64,000 bases of DNA, from the NCBI RefSeq assembly GCF_021183625.1, contig NZ_CP089214.1, positions 310,001 through 374,000 of the forward strand, written 5' to 3'. The position numbers and the translations under genes are program-made. Below, one piece after another: positions 1 through 8,707 of the stretch; position 1 is the first letter of the stretch, and every line of letters starts with the position of its first letter. The stretch comes from Nocardia asteroides. GTDB taxonomy: Bacteria > Actinomycetota > Actinomycetes > Mycobacteriales > Mycobacteriaceae. Under the pieces are notes generated by a model. That model was not told the origin of the DNA, made no database searches, and saw only the letters and a program-made list of their open reading frames with translations.

Positions 1-1
1 G

Positions 2-1117
2 CTGGCGGACGAGATGCTGGACGAGGGGCCGGGGCAGATCCGGGCGATGGTGACCTATGCCGGGAATCCGGTGTTGTCGACGCCGCAGGGTGGGCGGTTG
101 GACGAGGCGCTGGCGGGGCTGGATTTCTATGTCGCGGTCGACATGTACATCACGGAGACGACGCGGCACGCGGATCTGATCCTGCCGCCGGTCTCGCCGC
201 TGGAGCGCGAGGACATGGACATCGTGCTGTCGGTGTTCAGTGTGCGGAACAGTCTGCGGTTCAATCCGCGGGTGTTCGAGCCGCAGCCGGGTGGGCTGGA
301 GGATTGGGAGATCATGGCGCGGCTGGCGGTGGAGATTCTGCCGCTGCCGGTGCGGCGGGTGACGGGGCGCGCGCTGACGGCGGTGCTGGATCGGCTGAGT
401 CCGTTGCGGCTGGCGTCGGCGGGGATCGCGGTGGGTCCGTACGGGGTACTGCGCAAGGGGCCGGGCGGGGTGACGGTGTCGAAGTTGCGGAAGACGGCGG
501 GCGGGATCGATCTGGGGCCGTTGCGGCCGCGGTTGCGGGATTTGATCGCGACGAAGGATCGGAAGGTGCATCTGGCGCCGGAGTTGCTGCTCGATGGTGC
601 GCGGGAGTTGATCGCGGAGGCGGGGCGGGGTGCGGCGGTGACGGCGCCCGTGGACGGGTTCGATCTGCGGTTGATCGGGCGGCGGCATCTGCGGAGCAAT
701 AACTCGTGGTTGCACAATCTGCCGTCGATGGTGAAGGGGAAGCCGCGGTGCACGGTGCTCATGCATCCCGATGACGCGGTGCAGCGCGGGTTGGCCGATG
801 GTGATCCGGCTGTGGTGTCGTCGCGGATCGGGGCGATCGTGGTTCCGGTGGAGGCGAGTGACGAGATCCGGCGGGGGACGGTGGCGATTCCGCACGGGTG
901 GGGGCATCGGGAGCCGGGGGTCGGGTGGACGGTCGCGGCCGGGTTGCCCGGCGCGAACGTCAACCTGCTGCACGACCCCAAGGCGACGGATACGTTCACC
1001 GGCAATTCCGCCGTGAACGGCACCTGGGTCACCGTGGCTCCCGCCCCCGGCGCCCCGGAAGTCGCCGAGCAGCCCGAAATCGCCGAGCAGCCCGAAGAAG
1101 CCGCCATCCCCGGCTGA
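2..1117 (+). CDS. Molybdopterin-dependent oxidoreductase, C-terminal part (cut by window edge)
   Basis: The reading frame is already open at the first bases, so the true start lies outside the window. The visible part contains the run ADLILPPVSPLERED, typical of the molybdopterin-guanine-dinucleotide binding region of the DMSO-reductase superfamily. A later region (HLRSNNSWLHNLP, VSSRIGAIVVPVEAS) matches the family's C-terminal MopB-binding barrel. Such enzymes carry out oxo-transfer or formate-dehydrogenase-like redox reactions using Mo-bisMGD. The catalytic ligand and iron-sulfur cluster regions are not visible, so the substrate cannot be named. The last 25 residues form a short repeated tail (VAEQPEIAEQPEEA). 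The stop is followed after about 50 bases by an antiporter gene on the same strand. Confidence 0.85.
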   Translation: MADEMLDEGPGQIRAMVTYAGNPVLSTPQGGRLDEALAGLDFYVAVDMYITETTRHADLILPPVSPLEREDMDIVLSVFSVRNSLRFNPRVFEPQPGGLEDWEIMARLAVEILPLPVRRVTGRALTAVLDRLSPLRLASAGIAVGPYGVLRKGPGGVTVSKLRKTAGGIDLGPLRPRLRDLIATKDRKVHLAPELLLDGARELIAEAGRGAAVTAPVDGFDLRLIGRRHLRSNNSWLHNLPSMVKGKPRCTVLMHPDDAVQRGLADGDPAVVSSRIGAIVVPVEASDEIRRGTVAIPHGWGHREPGVGWTVAAGLPGANVNLLHDPKATDTFTGNSAVNGTWVTVAPAPGAPEVAEQPEIAEQPEEAAIPG

Positions 1118-1168
1118 CCTCTCCCCCGGTGAACTACACCCACCCCGCACGGGTGACACAATGCGACG

Positions 1169-3022
1169 ATGCATGTGGCTGTCGGCTTGGTGGTCCTGGT
1201 AGCGGCAGCGGTAGCCCTCGCTGCCCTGGCCCGCAGGGCGGGTCTGTCGGAGCCGCTGGTCCTCACGGTGGCGGGGGTCGCGGCGTCGTACCTGCCGTTC
1301 GTCCCGCAGGTGGATCTGGACCCGGAGATCGTCCTGCTCGGCCTGCTCCCCCCGCTGCTGTACACGGCGGCGATCCGCACCTCCCTGCTGGATTTCCGGA
1401 AGAACGCGACGACGATCGCGCTGCTGTCGGTGGTCCTGGTGCTGTTCTCCACCTTCGTGGTGGCCGCGGTGGTCTGGCTGCTGCTTCCGGTCCCGTTCGC
1501 GGTCGCGGTGGCGCTGGGCGCGGTGGTCGCCCCACCGGATGCGGTGGCCGCCACGGCGGTGGCGCGCAGGATCGGGATGCCGCGGCGGATCGTGACGATC
1601 CTGGAGGACGAGTCGCTGTTCAACGACGCGACGGCGCTGGTGGCGTTGCGGACGGCGATCGCGGCGTCGGCGGGGTCGGTGTCGGTGTGGCAGGCGGGCG
1701 GCGATTTCGTGCTGGCGGCCGGTGGCGGCGCGCTGGTGGGGGTGCTGGTGGCGGCGGTGCTGGCGACGCTGCGGCGGCGGATCACCGATCCGGTGCTGGA
1801 TACGACGCTGTCGTTCCTCGCGCCGTTCGCGGCGTACCTGCCCGCGGAGGAGGTGCACGCCTCGGGGGTGATCGCGGTGGTGGTGTGCGGGATGATCCTC
1901 GGGCACGGCGCGCCGCGCTGGCAGAGCGCGGCGTCGCGGATCGCGGAGCGCACGAACTGGCGGACGGTGCAGTTCATTCTGGAGAGCTCGGTGTTCCTGG
2001 TGATCGGGTTGCAGGTGCGCCACATCGTGGAGGACGCGCTGGCGTCGGGGCTGGACGAGGGGACGCTGCTGGCGGCGGTGATCGCGGTGCCGGTGGCGGC
2101 GATGCTGGCGCGGCCGCTGTTCGTGTTGCCGTGGGCGTGGTTGAACCGGGCGCGTGGGCGGGGTGAGGAGTCGCTGCGGGAGGGGCTGGTGGTGTCGTGG
2201 GCGGGCATGCGCGGGGTGGTGACGGTGGCGGCGGTGCTGTTGCTGCCGGAGGAGACGCCGCAGCTGGCGGTGTTGAAGTTGCTGGCGTTGCTGGTGGTGG
2301 GGGCGACGTTGCTGGTGCAGGGGTCGACGCTGGCGGTGCTGGTGCGGGCGTTGAAGTTGCGGGGGCCGTCCCGGGCGGAGGACGCGCTGCAGAAGGCGAA
2401 TCTGTTGCAGCAGGCGGCGGCGGCCGGGTCGGCGGAGCTGGATCGGCGGGTGACGCCGGAGACGCCGGAGGAGGTGGTGCGGGCGTTGCGGGAGCGGTTG
2501 ACGTTCCGGACGAACGCGGCGTGGGAGCGGCTGGGGCGGGCGGAGTCGGAGCTGGCGACGCCGACGGCGGAGTATCGGCGGTTGCGGTTGGCGATGCTGG
2601 GCGCGGAGCGGCAGACGGTGCTGCGGGCGCGGGACGATGGCGCGCTGGATTACGAGATCCTGCAGGCGGTGATGGCGCGGCTGGATCTGGAGGAGTCGAT
2701 CATCGACCGGTTCGACGAGGCGGAGGTGGCGGAGCCGGAGCCGTTGACGGCGCCGGATCGGGCGGAGAGCTGCGCGCATCTGCGGGAGGCGCCGCTGGTG
2801 CGGGTGCCGGATTCGGTGGTCGGCTGCGCGGCGTGTATCGCGGAGGGGCTGACCTGGGTGCATCTGCGGATGTGTCTGACCTGCGGGAATGTGGCGTGCT
2901 GTGATTCGTCGGTCGGCAATCACGCGTCGAAGCATTTCGCGGCGCAGCGGCATCCGGTGATGCGGAGTGTGGAGCCGGGTGAGGCGTGGCGGTGGTGCTA
3001 TGTGGACGAGTTACTGGGGTGA
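1169..3022 (+). CDS. Na+/H+ antiporter (CPA1/NhaP type) with C-terminal UBP-type zinc finger
   Basis: This 617-residue protein has an N-terminal half of about 12 hydrophobic segments. The signature ALGAVVAPPDAVAATAVARRIG and the following EDESLFNDATALV are typical of cation:proton antiporters of the CPA1 family. It probably exchanges Na+ or K+ for H+ across the cytoplasmic membrane. A charged linker rich in Glu and Arg (about 390-530) leads to a cysteine/histidine-rich end, with CAHLREAP, CAACIAEG, CLTCGNVACC and NHASKHF. This is the arrangement of a ZnF-UBP domain, which in eukaryotes binds ubiquitin C-termini and in actinobacteria is found fused to antiporters. Start ATG 1169 gives MHVAVGLVVL, directly before the first membrane segment. 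Its function as an antiporter is confident, but the role of the zinc finger is unknown. Confidence 0.88.
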   Translation: MHVAVGLVVLVAAAVALAALARRAGLSEPLVLTVAGVAASYLPFVPQVDLDPEIVLLGLLPPLLYTAAIRTSLLDFRKNATTIALLSVVLVLFSTFVVAAVVWLLLPVPFAVAVALGAVVAPPDAVAATAVARRIGMPRRIVTILEDESLFNDATALVALRTAIAASAGSVSVWQAGGDFVLAAGGGALVGVLVAAVLATLRRRITDPVLDTTLSFLAPFAAYLPAEEVHASGVIAVVVCGMILGHGAPRWQSAASRIAERTNWRTVQFILESSVFLVIGLQVRHIVEDALASGLDEGTLLAAVIAVPVAAMLARPLFVLPWAWLNRARGRGEESLREGLVVSWAGMRGVVTVAAVLLLPEETPQLAVLKLLALLVVGATLLVQGSTLAVLVRALKLRGPSRAEDALQKANLLQQAAAAGSAELDRRVTPETPEEVVRALRERLTFRTNAAWERLGRAESELATPTAEYRRLRLAMLGAERQTVLRARDDGALDYEILQAVMARLDLEESIIDRFDEAEVAEPEPLTAPDRAESCAHLREAPLVRVPDSVVGCAACIAEGLTWVHLRMCLTCGNVACCDSSVGNHASKHFAAQRHPVMRSVEPGEAWRWCYVDELLG

Positions 3023-3565
3023 GCGGCGGTGGGAGTAGATGAGCCCGGCGAATTCGGTGAGTAGCCGGTCGAGGCTTGGTTCTTGTTCGCCGGGGGCGAT
3101 CTGCTGGTAGCCGATGAGGGTGGCCATGCCGAGTGCGGTGAGCACGCCCGCGGTGTCGGGGTCGTGGACGACGCCGTCGATGGCGCGGTGCACGGTGCGG
3201 CGGCGGGATTCGTCGACGCGTTTGAGGGCGACGGCGACGGATTCGTCGTTGGCGCCCCAGGCGCGGATGGCGGCTTCGGCGCGGTGGTTGAGGCCGCAGG
3301 CGAGGTCGGAGAGGGCGCGGATGTCGTCGTCGGGGGTGGCTTTGCCGAAGTTGCGGGCGCGCAGGACGAGGACCTGGCGGTGTTCCCAGGTTTCCAGGAG
3401 CAGGTCGACGAAGCTCTGCCAGCTGCCGAAGTGGTGGTAGAAGGAGCCGGAGGTGACGCCGAGGCGGCGGCAGAGGACGCCGATGTTGAGGCCCTTGAAG
3501 CCGAGTTCGGCCAGCACCTCGAGGGCGATGTCGAAGTACTGATCCTTGGTGACCACGCGGGACAT
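3011..3565 (-). CDS. TetR family transcriptional regulator
   Basis: The N-terminus (MSRVVTKDQYFDIALEVL) runs into a classic TetR helix-turn-helix, with LCRRLGVTSGSFYHHFGSW at about residues 30-48. The rest is a helical ligand-binding domain. I chose the ATG at 3565 because it places helix 1 at the usual distance from the terminus. An upstream in-frame ATG at 3616 would add 17 residues and cannot be excluded, and neither start has a strong Shine-Dalgarno sequence. The 3' end overlaps the end of the antiporter gene by 12 bases on the opposite strand. The target is not evident. It may control its own promoter or the convergent antiporter, but no operator palindrome was recognised. Confidence 0.85.
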   Translation of the reverse strand: MSRVVTKDQYFDIALEVLAELGFKGLNIGVLCRRLGVTSGSFYHHFGSWQSFVDLLLETWEHRQVLVLRARNFGKATPDDDIRALSDLACGLNHRAEAAIRAWGANDESVAVALKRVDESRRRTVHRAIDGVVHDPDTAGVLTALGMATLIGYQQIAPGEQEPSLDRLLTEFAGLIYSHRRSPQ

Positions 3566-3737
3566 GGGGTCGCCGATCTGCTCGCAGGGACGGAGTGAGG
3601 CCGAACAGTACCTCATGGGTCCCGGCGTTCCCGGCAGGTGAAAGGGGTGGAATCGGCGAACCGCGTGGACATCCCGGTCGGTTGTCCGGTTTCGTGACGG
3701 TTCGGGTCAGCCTCCCGGACGCGGTGTGGCTCGGCCG

Positions 3738-4988
3738 CTACCCGGCGGGGTGCAGCGCGATGCCGAGCAGGGCGTCGACGGCGGCGCGGATGGCGACGGG
3801 GGCGGTGCGGTCGGCGCCGCCGTAGGCGAGTGCCTGGCGAGCCCATTCGTCGACGGCGGCGAGCGCCTTGGGGGTGTCGAGGTCGTCGGCGAGGTGGCGG
3901 CGCAGGCGGGCGACGGTGTCGTCGGCGGCCGGGCCCGCTTCCAGGGCGGTGGCTTCGCGCCAGCGGGCGAGGCGCTGTTCGGCGGTGGTGAGGACCTCGT
4001 CGGTCCACATGCGGTCCTGCCGGTAGTGGCCGGCGAAGAGGCCGAGGCGCAGGGCGGCGGGGTCGGTGCCCGCGCGGCGCTGGGTGGAGACGAAGACGAG
4101 GTTGCCGCGGGATTTGGACATCTTCTCGCCGTCGAGGCCGATGAGGCCGGTGTGCACGTAGTGGCGGGCGAAGCGGCGGCCGGCGCCGAGGGCTTCGCCG
4201 TGTGCGACGGAGTATTCGTGGTGCGGGTAGATCAGGTCGGAGCCGCCGCCCTGGACGTCGAACTCGGGGCCGAGCCGGTTCAGGGCGATCGCCGTACACT
4301 CGATGTGCCAGCCGGGCCGTCCAGGCCCGAAGGGGGCGTCCCAGGAGGGTTCGCCGGTGCGGGCGGCGCGCCAGAGCAGCGGGTCGATGGGGTCGTGTTT
4401 GCCGGGGCGTCCGGGGTCGCCGCCGCGTTCGGCGAAGAGCTGTTCCATGGTGGCGCGGTCGTAGCCGGATTCGTAGCCGAACTGTTCGGTGGCGTCGGCG
4501 CGGAAGTAGATGTCGGGGTGTTCGGCGTCCTCGACGGTGTAGGCGGCGCCGGCGGCGAGCAGTTTGCCGACGAGTTCGATGACCTCGTCGACGGATTCGA
4601 TGGCGCCGATGTAGTCGCGCGGGGGCAGCACGCGCAGGGCGGCCATGTCCTGGCGGAAGAGTTCGATCTCGCGGGCGCCGAGGTCGCGCCAGTCGATGCC
4701 GTCGCGGGCGGCGCGTTCGAAGAGCGGGTCGTCGACGTCGGTGATGTTCTGCACGTAGTGCACGTCGTACCCCGCGTCCCGCCAGAGCCGGTTGACCAGG
4801 TCGAAGGTCAGGTAGGTTGCGGCGTGGCCGAGGTGGGTGGCGTCGTAGGGGGTGATGCCGCAGACGTAGAGGGTGGCGGTGCGGCCGGGGGTCACCGGGC
4901 GCACGGCGCGGTCGGCGGTGTCGAACAGCCGCAGCGGCGGCCCCGTTCCGGGGAGGGCGGGGAGGGGCGTATCGGACCAGGACTGCAT
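3738..4988 (-). CDS. mshC: Cysteine:1D-myo-inosityl 2-amino-2-deoxy-alpha-D-glucopyranoside ligase (mycothiol biosynthesis)
   Basis: This 416-residue protein has the class I cysteinyl-tRNA-synthetase fold. The HIGH-type motif is THLGHAATY after CGITPYDA (the Cys is a zinc ligand). The zinc/cysteine pocket segment is [11 protein letters not shown] and the KMSKS loop is KMSKSRGN. MshC lacks the tRNA anticodon-binding domain and is about 410 residues long, which fits; CysRS would be longer. It joins cysteine to GlcN-Ins, the penultimate ATP-dependent step of mycothiol synthesis in the cytosol. The next genes downstream of its usual cluster in mycobacteria (an SCO1664-like protein, DUF3090 and a phosphomutase-like enzyme) lie immediately upstream here. 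Start ATG 4988 was chosen because the sequence before it is not conserved-looking. Confidence 0.95.
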   Translation of the reverse strand: MQSWSDTPLPALPGTGPPLRLFDTADRAVRPVTPGRTATLYVCGITPYDATHLGHAATYLTFDLVNRLWRDAGYDVHYVQNITDVDDPLFERAARDGIDWRDLGAREIELFRQDMAALRVLPPRDYIGAIESVDEVIELVGKLLAAGAAYTVEDAEHPDIYFRADATEQFGYESGYDRATMEQLFAERGGDPGRPGKHDPIDPLLWRAARTGEPSWDAPFGPGRPGWHIECTAIALNRLGPEFDVQGGGSDLIYPHHEYSVAHGEALGAGRRFARHYVHTGLIGLDGEKMSKSRGNLVFVSTQRRAGTDPAALRLGLFAGHYRQDRMWTDEVLTTAEQRLARWREATALEAGPAADDTVARLRRHLADDLDTPKALAAVDEWARQALAYGGADRTAPVAIRAAVDALLGIALHPAG

Positions 4989-5163
4989 GATTCGAGGGTA
5001 GAGGTGTGGGCGGGGTCGCGGTTCCGCACCCCGGTTCCCGGCATACTCCCCGCACCCGGGCGGGCGTTGCCGACCTGCGGCGGGGCCGCGGGGAGGCGAA
5101 GTCAACAGTTGGCTTCCGGGTGATTCGCCGGTCACCCGCCGCGGGCGGGTCGGCGGGCCGGGG

Positions 5164-5961
5164 TCAGAACGCGGGCCAGGGAATGGGGCGCGCGGTGTCG
5201 GGCAGCGGCATGGCGGGGTCGTCGAGCAACCGGCGGGCACGGTCGGCGAGGGCGGTGATCTCGGTGTCGGTGAGGTGCTCGGCGAGCTCGTCGGCGAGCT
5301 CGCCGCTGAGCTCCTTGACCAGGCCGGTGATGTCGGGCAGCAACTCCTCGGGGACGGGCTCGCCCGCCCACCCCCAGAGGACGGTCCGGAGCTTGTTCTC
5401 GGCGTGCAGGCAGATGCCGTGGTCGACACCGTAGACGGTGCCGTCGGTGCCGTGCAGGGCGTGGCCGCCCTTGCGGTCGGCGTTGTTGACGATGACGTCG
5501 AGCACGGCGAGGCGGCGCAGCCGGGCGTCCTCGGAGTGCACGAGCGACACCTCGGTGCCCGCGGGGTCGACGGCGCGCAGGACTTCGCGGAAGCCGTCGG
5601 GGACGGCTCCGGCGGGGGTGAGGTCGACCAGGTCGAGGGTGTCGGCGTGGTCGACGGTGTCGATCCAGCGCTGCACCATGCCCGGGCCGAAGGGGCCCTC
5701 GCGCAGGATGGTCTCGGGGACGGTGTGCCAGCCGAGCGTCTCGGCGATCCGGTAGGTGGCGACTTCGCGGCCGGCGAGGGTGCCGTCGGGGAAGTCCCAG
5801 AGCGGTTGTTCGCCGCGGACCGGTTTGTAGACCACGCGCAGCGGTGCGGTCGGGTCGGCGGTGGCGATGTCGCAGACCAGGGTGAGGTTGCTGGCGGTGC
5901 TGATCCGGCCGAGCACCGCCAGCTCGCCCTCCCGGAACAGCGGGTCAGCGCCGCCGGGCAC
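5164..5961 (-). CDS. SCO1664 family protein (PI3/PI4-kinase-like fold)
   Basis: This 265-residue cytosolic protein has the features of the actinobacterial SCO1664 family. It has a basic patch [18 protein letters not shown] near residues 43-60, a kinase-like catalytic region [19 protein letters not shown] (about 150-168), and [18 protein letters not shown], where the HD..N and VDHG motifs resemble the catalytic and metal-binding loops of PI3/PI4-kinase-like enzymes. The substrate is unknown. It starts with GTG 5961, only three bases after the stop of the DUF3090 gene, so the two are probably co-transcribed and work together. This pair sits by mshC in many actinobacteria, which suggests a conserved but undefined role. 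Confidence 0.88.
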   Translation of the reverse strand: MPGGADPLFREGELAVLGRISTASNLTLVCDIATADPTAPLRVVYKPVRGEQPLWDFPDGTLAGREVATYRIAETLGWHTVPETILREGPFGPGMVQRWIDTVDHADTLDLVDLTPAGAVPDGFREVLRAVDPAGTEVSLVHSEDARLRRLAVLDVIVNNADRKGGHALHGTDGTVYGVDHGICLHAENKLRTVLWGWAGEPVPEELLPDITGLVKELSGELADELAEHLTDTEITALADRARRLLDDPAMPLPDTARPIPWPAF

Positions 5962-5964
5962 GGG

Positions 5965-6552
5965 TCACTCCTCTTCCAGGTCGGTGGTGCCGAAGATGTC
6001 GCCGCGCTTGTAGCCGTTGGTGCGCACGCACATGTGCCCGCCCGGGGTGAGCGGTTCCCCGCAGAGCGGGCAGGGCTGGCGACCGGCGGCGATCACCTTG
6101 GTGGAGCGCAGCGCGAATTCGCGGGCCTGGATCGGGGTGAGGAACACCCGCACCGCGTCGGGGCCCTCCTCGGTGTCGTCGAGCACGACCGACTCGTCGA
6201 CCTCGGTCTCGGTGATGGCGAGCAGCTCGACCACCACCGCGCCGGCGTCGGCGTCCCAGCCGAGCCCCATGGTCCCGACCCGGAACTCGGCGTCCACCGG
6301 GGTGACCAGCGGGTCGGTGTCCCCGACGGCTTCGGCCTGCGGCGGCACCTCGGCGCCGAACCGGCGCGCGACCTCGTCCAGCAGCAGCCCCATCCGATCG
6401 GCCAGCACCTTCACCTGCTGCTTCTCCAGCAGCACGCTGACGACCCGCGGATCCTGCACGGCCTGGAGATAGAACGCGCGATCACCCGGTTCGCCGACGG
6501 TCCCGGCGACGAAGCGATCGGGGGTGCGAAATACGTGGATTGCTCGTGCCAT
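5965..6552 (-). CDS. DUF3090 family protein
   Basis: This protein of about 195 residues opens with [20 protein letters not shown]. It ends with a zinc-ribbon-like [15 protein letters not shown] pair of cysteines and a histidine, matching the DUF3090 family found next to SCO1664 proteins. No enzymatic motif is recognised. The metal-binding end may stabilise the fold or bind a partner. ATG 6552 is chosen over GTG 6558 because a GAGGAGG ribosome-binding site lies about six bases before it. It is the first gene of a tight pair with the SCO1664-like kinase-fold gene and lies downstream of a histidine phosphatase on the same strand. Confidence 0.88.
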   Translation of the reverse strand: MARAIHVFRTPDRFVAGTVGEPGDRAFYLQAVQDPRVVSVLLEKQQVKVLADRMGLLLDEVARRFGAEVPPQAEAVGDTDPLVTPVDAEFRVGTMGLGWDADAGAVVVELLAITETEVDESVVLDDTEEGPDAVRVFLTPIQAREFALRSTKVIAAGRQPCPLCGEPLTPGGHMCVRTNGYKRGDIFGTTDLEEE

Positions 6553-6644
6553 CTGCACCCTCCTCGAACCCTGACCCTCATCGACTTATCCCGGCGTGGC
6601 GTTTTCCAGACGCCGGGGCGAGCCGGGTGCCCCGTGTGACGTCT

Positions 6645-7394
6645 CTACAACGGATCGCGGCGCTCCGCATTCCCATTATCCGCGACCGGCTCCGGCGCCA
6701 CCTCGCCACCGGGGACCGGGCCGTGCGCGCCCGCGCCGGCCTTCGCGGCCCCGGACGGCGCCGCGGCGGCCAGCGCGGACAGGTCGGCGCCGGTGTCGTT
6801 GAGCCGCCACACGTAGGGGGCGTGCGGGGAGTAGCGGACGACGCTGATCGAAGCGGGCTCGACCACGATCCGCTGGAAGCCGTCGAGGTGGATGCCGAGC
6901 GCGTCGGCCAGCACCGACTTGATGACGTCGCCGTGCGTGCAGGCGACCCAGAGCACGTCGGCGCCGTCGTTGCCGTCGGCGAGGCGGCGGTCGATCTCGC
7001 GGATCGCGGTCACCGCGCGGCGCTGCACGTCGGCCAGGCCCTCCCCGTTGGGGAAGACGGCGCCGGAGGCGTGCCGCTGCACCACCGACCACAGCGGCTC
7101 CTCGAGCAGTTCGCTGAGCGGGCGGCCGGTCCAGTCGCCGTAGTCGACCTCGAGCAGCCGGTCGTCGTACTCGGGTTCGAGGCCGAGGCGTTCGGCGAGC
7201 GGGCCGACGGTGCGCTGGCAGCGCAGCAGCGGGGAGTGCGCGATGTGCTCGATCGGGAGCCCGCCGAGCCGGTCGGCGACCGCGGCGGCCTGTTCGGCGC
7301 CGCGCTCGGTGAGTTCGACGCCGGTGCTGCGTCCGGCGAGCGTGCGCGCGGTGTTCGAGGTGGACACGCCGTGGCGCAGCAGGATGACCGTCAT
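6645..7394 (-). CDS. Histidine phosphatase family protein (MSMEG_4193-type putative phosphomutase)
   Basis: The N-terminal LLRHGVSTSNTARTLAGR carries the RHG motif whose histidine is phosphorylated in this superfamily. A second catalytic histidine lies in ACTHGDVIK at about residues 152-160, and DRLLEVDYGDWTG is the usual substrate-loop segment. At 249 residues it matches the actinobacterial MSMEG_4193 group annotated as a phosphomutase, although hydrolysis is the more common chemistry. The C-terminal 40 residues are low-complexity Ala/Gly. It lies upstream of DUF3090 and the SCO1664-like gene in the conserved mshC neighbourhood, so a shared pathway is plausible, but the substrate is unknown. 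Confidence 0.9.
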   Translation of the reverse strand: MTVILLRHGVSTSNTARTLAGRSTGVELTERGAEQAAAVADRLGGLPIEHIAHSPLLRCQRTVGPLAERLGLEPEYDDRLLEVDYGDWTGRPLSELLEEPLWSVVQRHASGAVFPNGEGLADVQRRAVTAIREIDRRLADGNDGADVLWVACTHGDVIKSVLADALGIHLDGFQRIVVEPASISVVRYSPHAPYVWRLNDTGADLSALAAAAPSGAAKAGAGAHGPVPGGEVAPEPVADNGNAERRDPL

Positions 7395-7664
7395 GGGGTC
7401 AGCCTAGTGGGCCGCGGGTCGGCGCCGTTCCGCTCGCGGCGGGCGGTGGCCGCGCCCGGCCGTCGCCGCTGTCCGAAATTTTCGTTCCGGACCGACAATT
7501 GGGCTCGTCGGCCCGCCGTGATCACGCAGCGACAGTACAGGCCGCCCGGAGCCACCCGCGCGGGGGTGGGCCCGGCACTGTGTGGGACGGCGCGGTGTCG
7601 GCTCGGCGCTCCCGCGGTGGTGACGCTTTAGGCTTGGCGCCGTGACGAGAGCGTGGACGCGGTA

Positions 7665-8642
7665 ATGGAACAGCGGACGGTCGGCCGTAGCGGGCTGCGG
7701 GTGTCGCGGATGGGCCTGGCCACCCACACCTGGGGCGACCGTACCGGCGGCGACGAGGCGGCGGTGCAGATGACGGCGTTCCTCGACGCGGGCGGCACGC
7801 TGGTCGACACCTCCCCCGCCTATACGGCGGGCGGCGCGCAGCGGGTGCTTGCCGAGCTGCTCGGCGATCTCGTCAACCGTGACGACCTGGTGCTGAGCGG
7901 CTGCTCCGGGGTGGTCCCGGTGACCGTCGCCGAGGCCGGGCCCGCGGTGCCGGAGCCGGTGCGCCCGGCCGTCGACGCCTCCCGGCGCGGGCTGCTGGCG
8001 CAACTGGACCGGACACTGCGCGAGCTCGGCACCGACCACCTGGATCTGTGGAGTATCGGCGAGTGGGATCCCTACACCCCGCTCGACGAGGTCGCGGGCA
8101 CGCTCGAGCACGCGGTGCGCGCCGGGAAGGCCAGGTATGTGGGGGTGCGCGGGTTCAGTGCCTGGCAGCTGGCGTCGCTGGCCGCGCTGACCCCGGTGGT
8201 GGCCGCGCAGCACCCGTATTCGCTGCTCGCGCGCGGTGCGGAGGAGGATCTGCTGCCCGCCGCGCGGCACCACGGGACCGGGTTGATCGCGGCGACGCCG
8301 CTGGCGGGCGGCATCCTGACCGGCAAGTACCGGGACGGGGTGCCTGCCGATTCGCGCGGGGCGGACGAGGCGACGGCGGAGGAGATCAGGGATCGGCTCG
8401 ACGAGCGCGCCAATCGGGTGGTGGACGCGCTGGTGACCGCGGCCGACGGGCTCGGCACCTCGCCGCTCGCGGTGGCGCTGGCCTGGATCCGGGATCGCCC
8501 GGGGGTGGCGAGCATGGTCGTCGGGGCGCGCGATATCGGGCAGCTCACCGGGGTGCTCGCGGCCGAGACGCTGGAGTTGCCGCGGGCCATCGCCGCCGCG
8601 CTCGACGACGTGAGCGCGCGCCCGGAGAACGGGCACGAGTAG
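7665..8642 (+). CDS. Aldo/keto reductase
   Basis: The protein of about 325 residues begins MEQRTVGRSGLRVSRMGL, the usual start of actinobacterial aldo/keto reductases of the AKR11/YajO type. It continues with an alpha/beta-barrel pattern, including LRELGTDHLDLWSIGEWD and a late NADP-binding strand region GTSPLAVALAWIRDRPG. These enzymes reduce aldehydes or ketones with NADPH in the cytosol. The canonical catalytic Tyr of AKRs should sit near SPAYTAGG (about residue 51), which is present. An upstream GTG at 7653 is an alternative start. It is followed after 65 bases by an ABC importer operon on the same strand, with no obvious functional link. Confidence 0.88.
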   Translation: MEQRTVGRSGLRVSRMGLATHTWGDRTGGDEAAVQMTAFLDAGGTLVDTSPAYTAGGAQRVLAELLGDLVNRDDLVLSGCSGVVPVTVAEAGPAVPEPVRPAVDASRRGLLAQLDRTLRELGTDHLDLWSIGEWDPYTPLDEVAGTLEHAVRAGKARYVGVRGFSAWQLASLAALTPVVAAQHPYSLLARGAEEDLLPAARHHGTGLIAATPLAGGILTGKYRDGVPADSRGADEATAEEIRDRLDERANRVVDALVTAADGLGTSPLAVALAWIRDRPGVASMVVGARDIGQLTGVLAAETLELPRAIAAALDDVSARPENGHE

Positions 8643-8707
8643 CCCGGTCGCCGATGGCGCCGACCGTGCGGCCCGCCGTAGGCGGGGGCAGCGCTAGCCT
8701 GGGCGGC

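Noticed and set aside
127..2208. 693-codon open frame on the minus strand
   Set aside because: It is antisense to two well-supported genes (molybdopterin enzyme and antiporter) and its product is low-complexity Ser/Arg/Thr; long antisense frames are expected at this GC content.
7471..7492. GTCCG-N12-CGGAC around CGAAATTTTCG
   Set aside because: A weak inverted repeat between two divergent genes; it could be an operator or chance, and no regulator is nearby.
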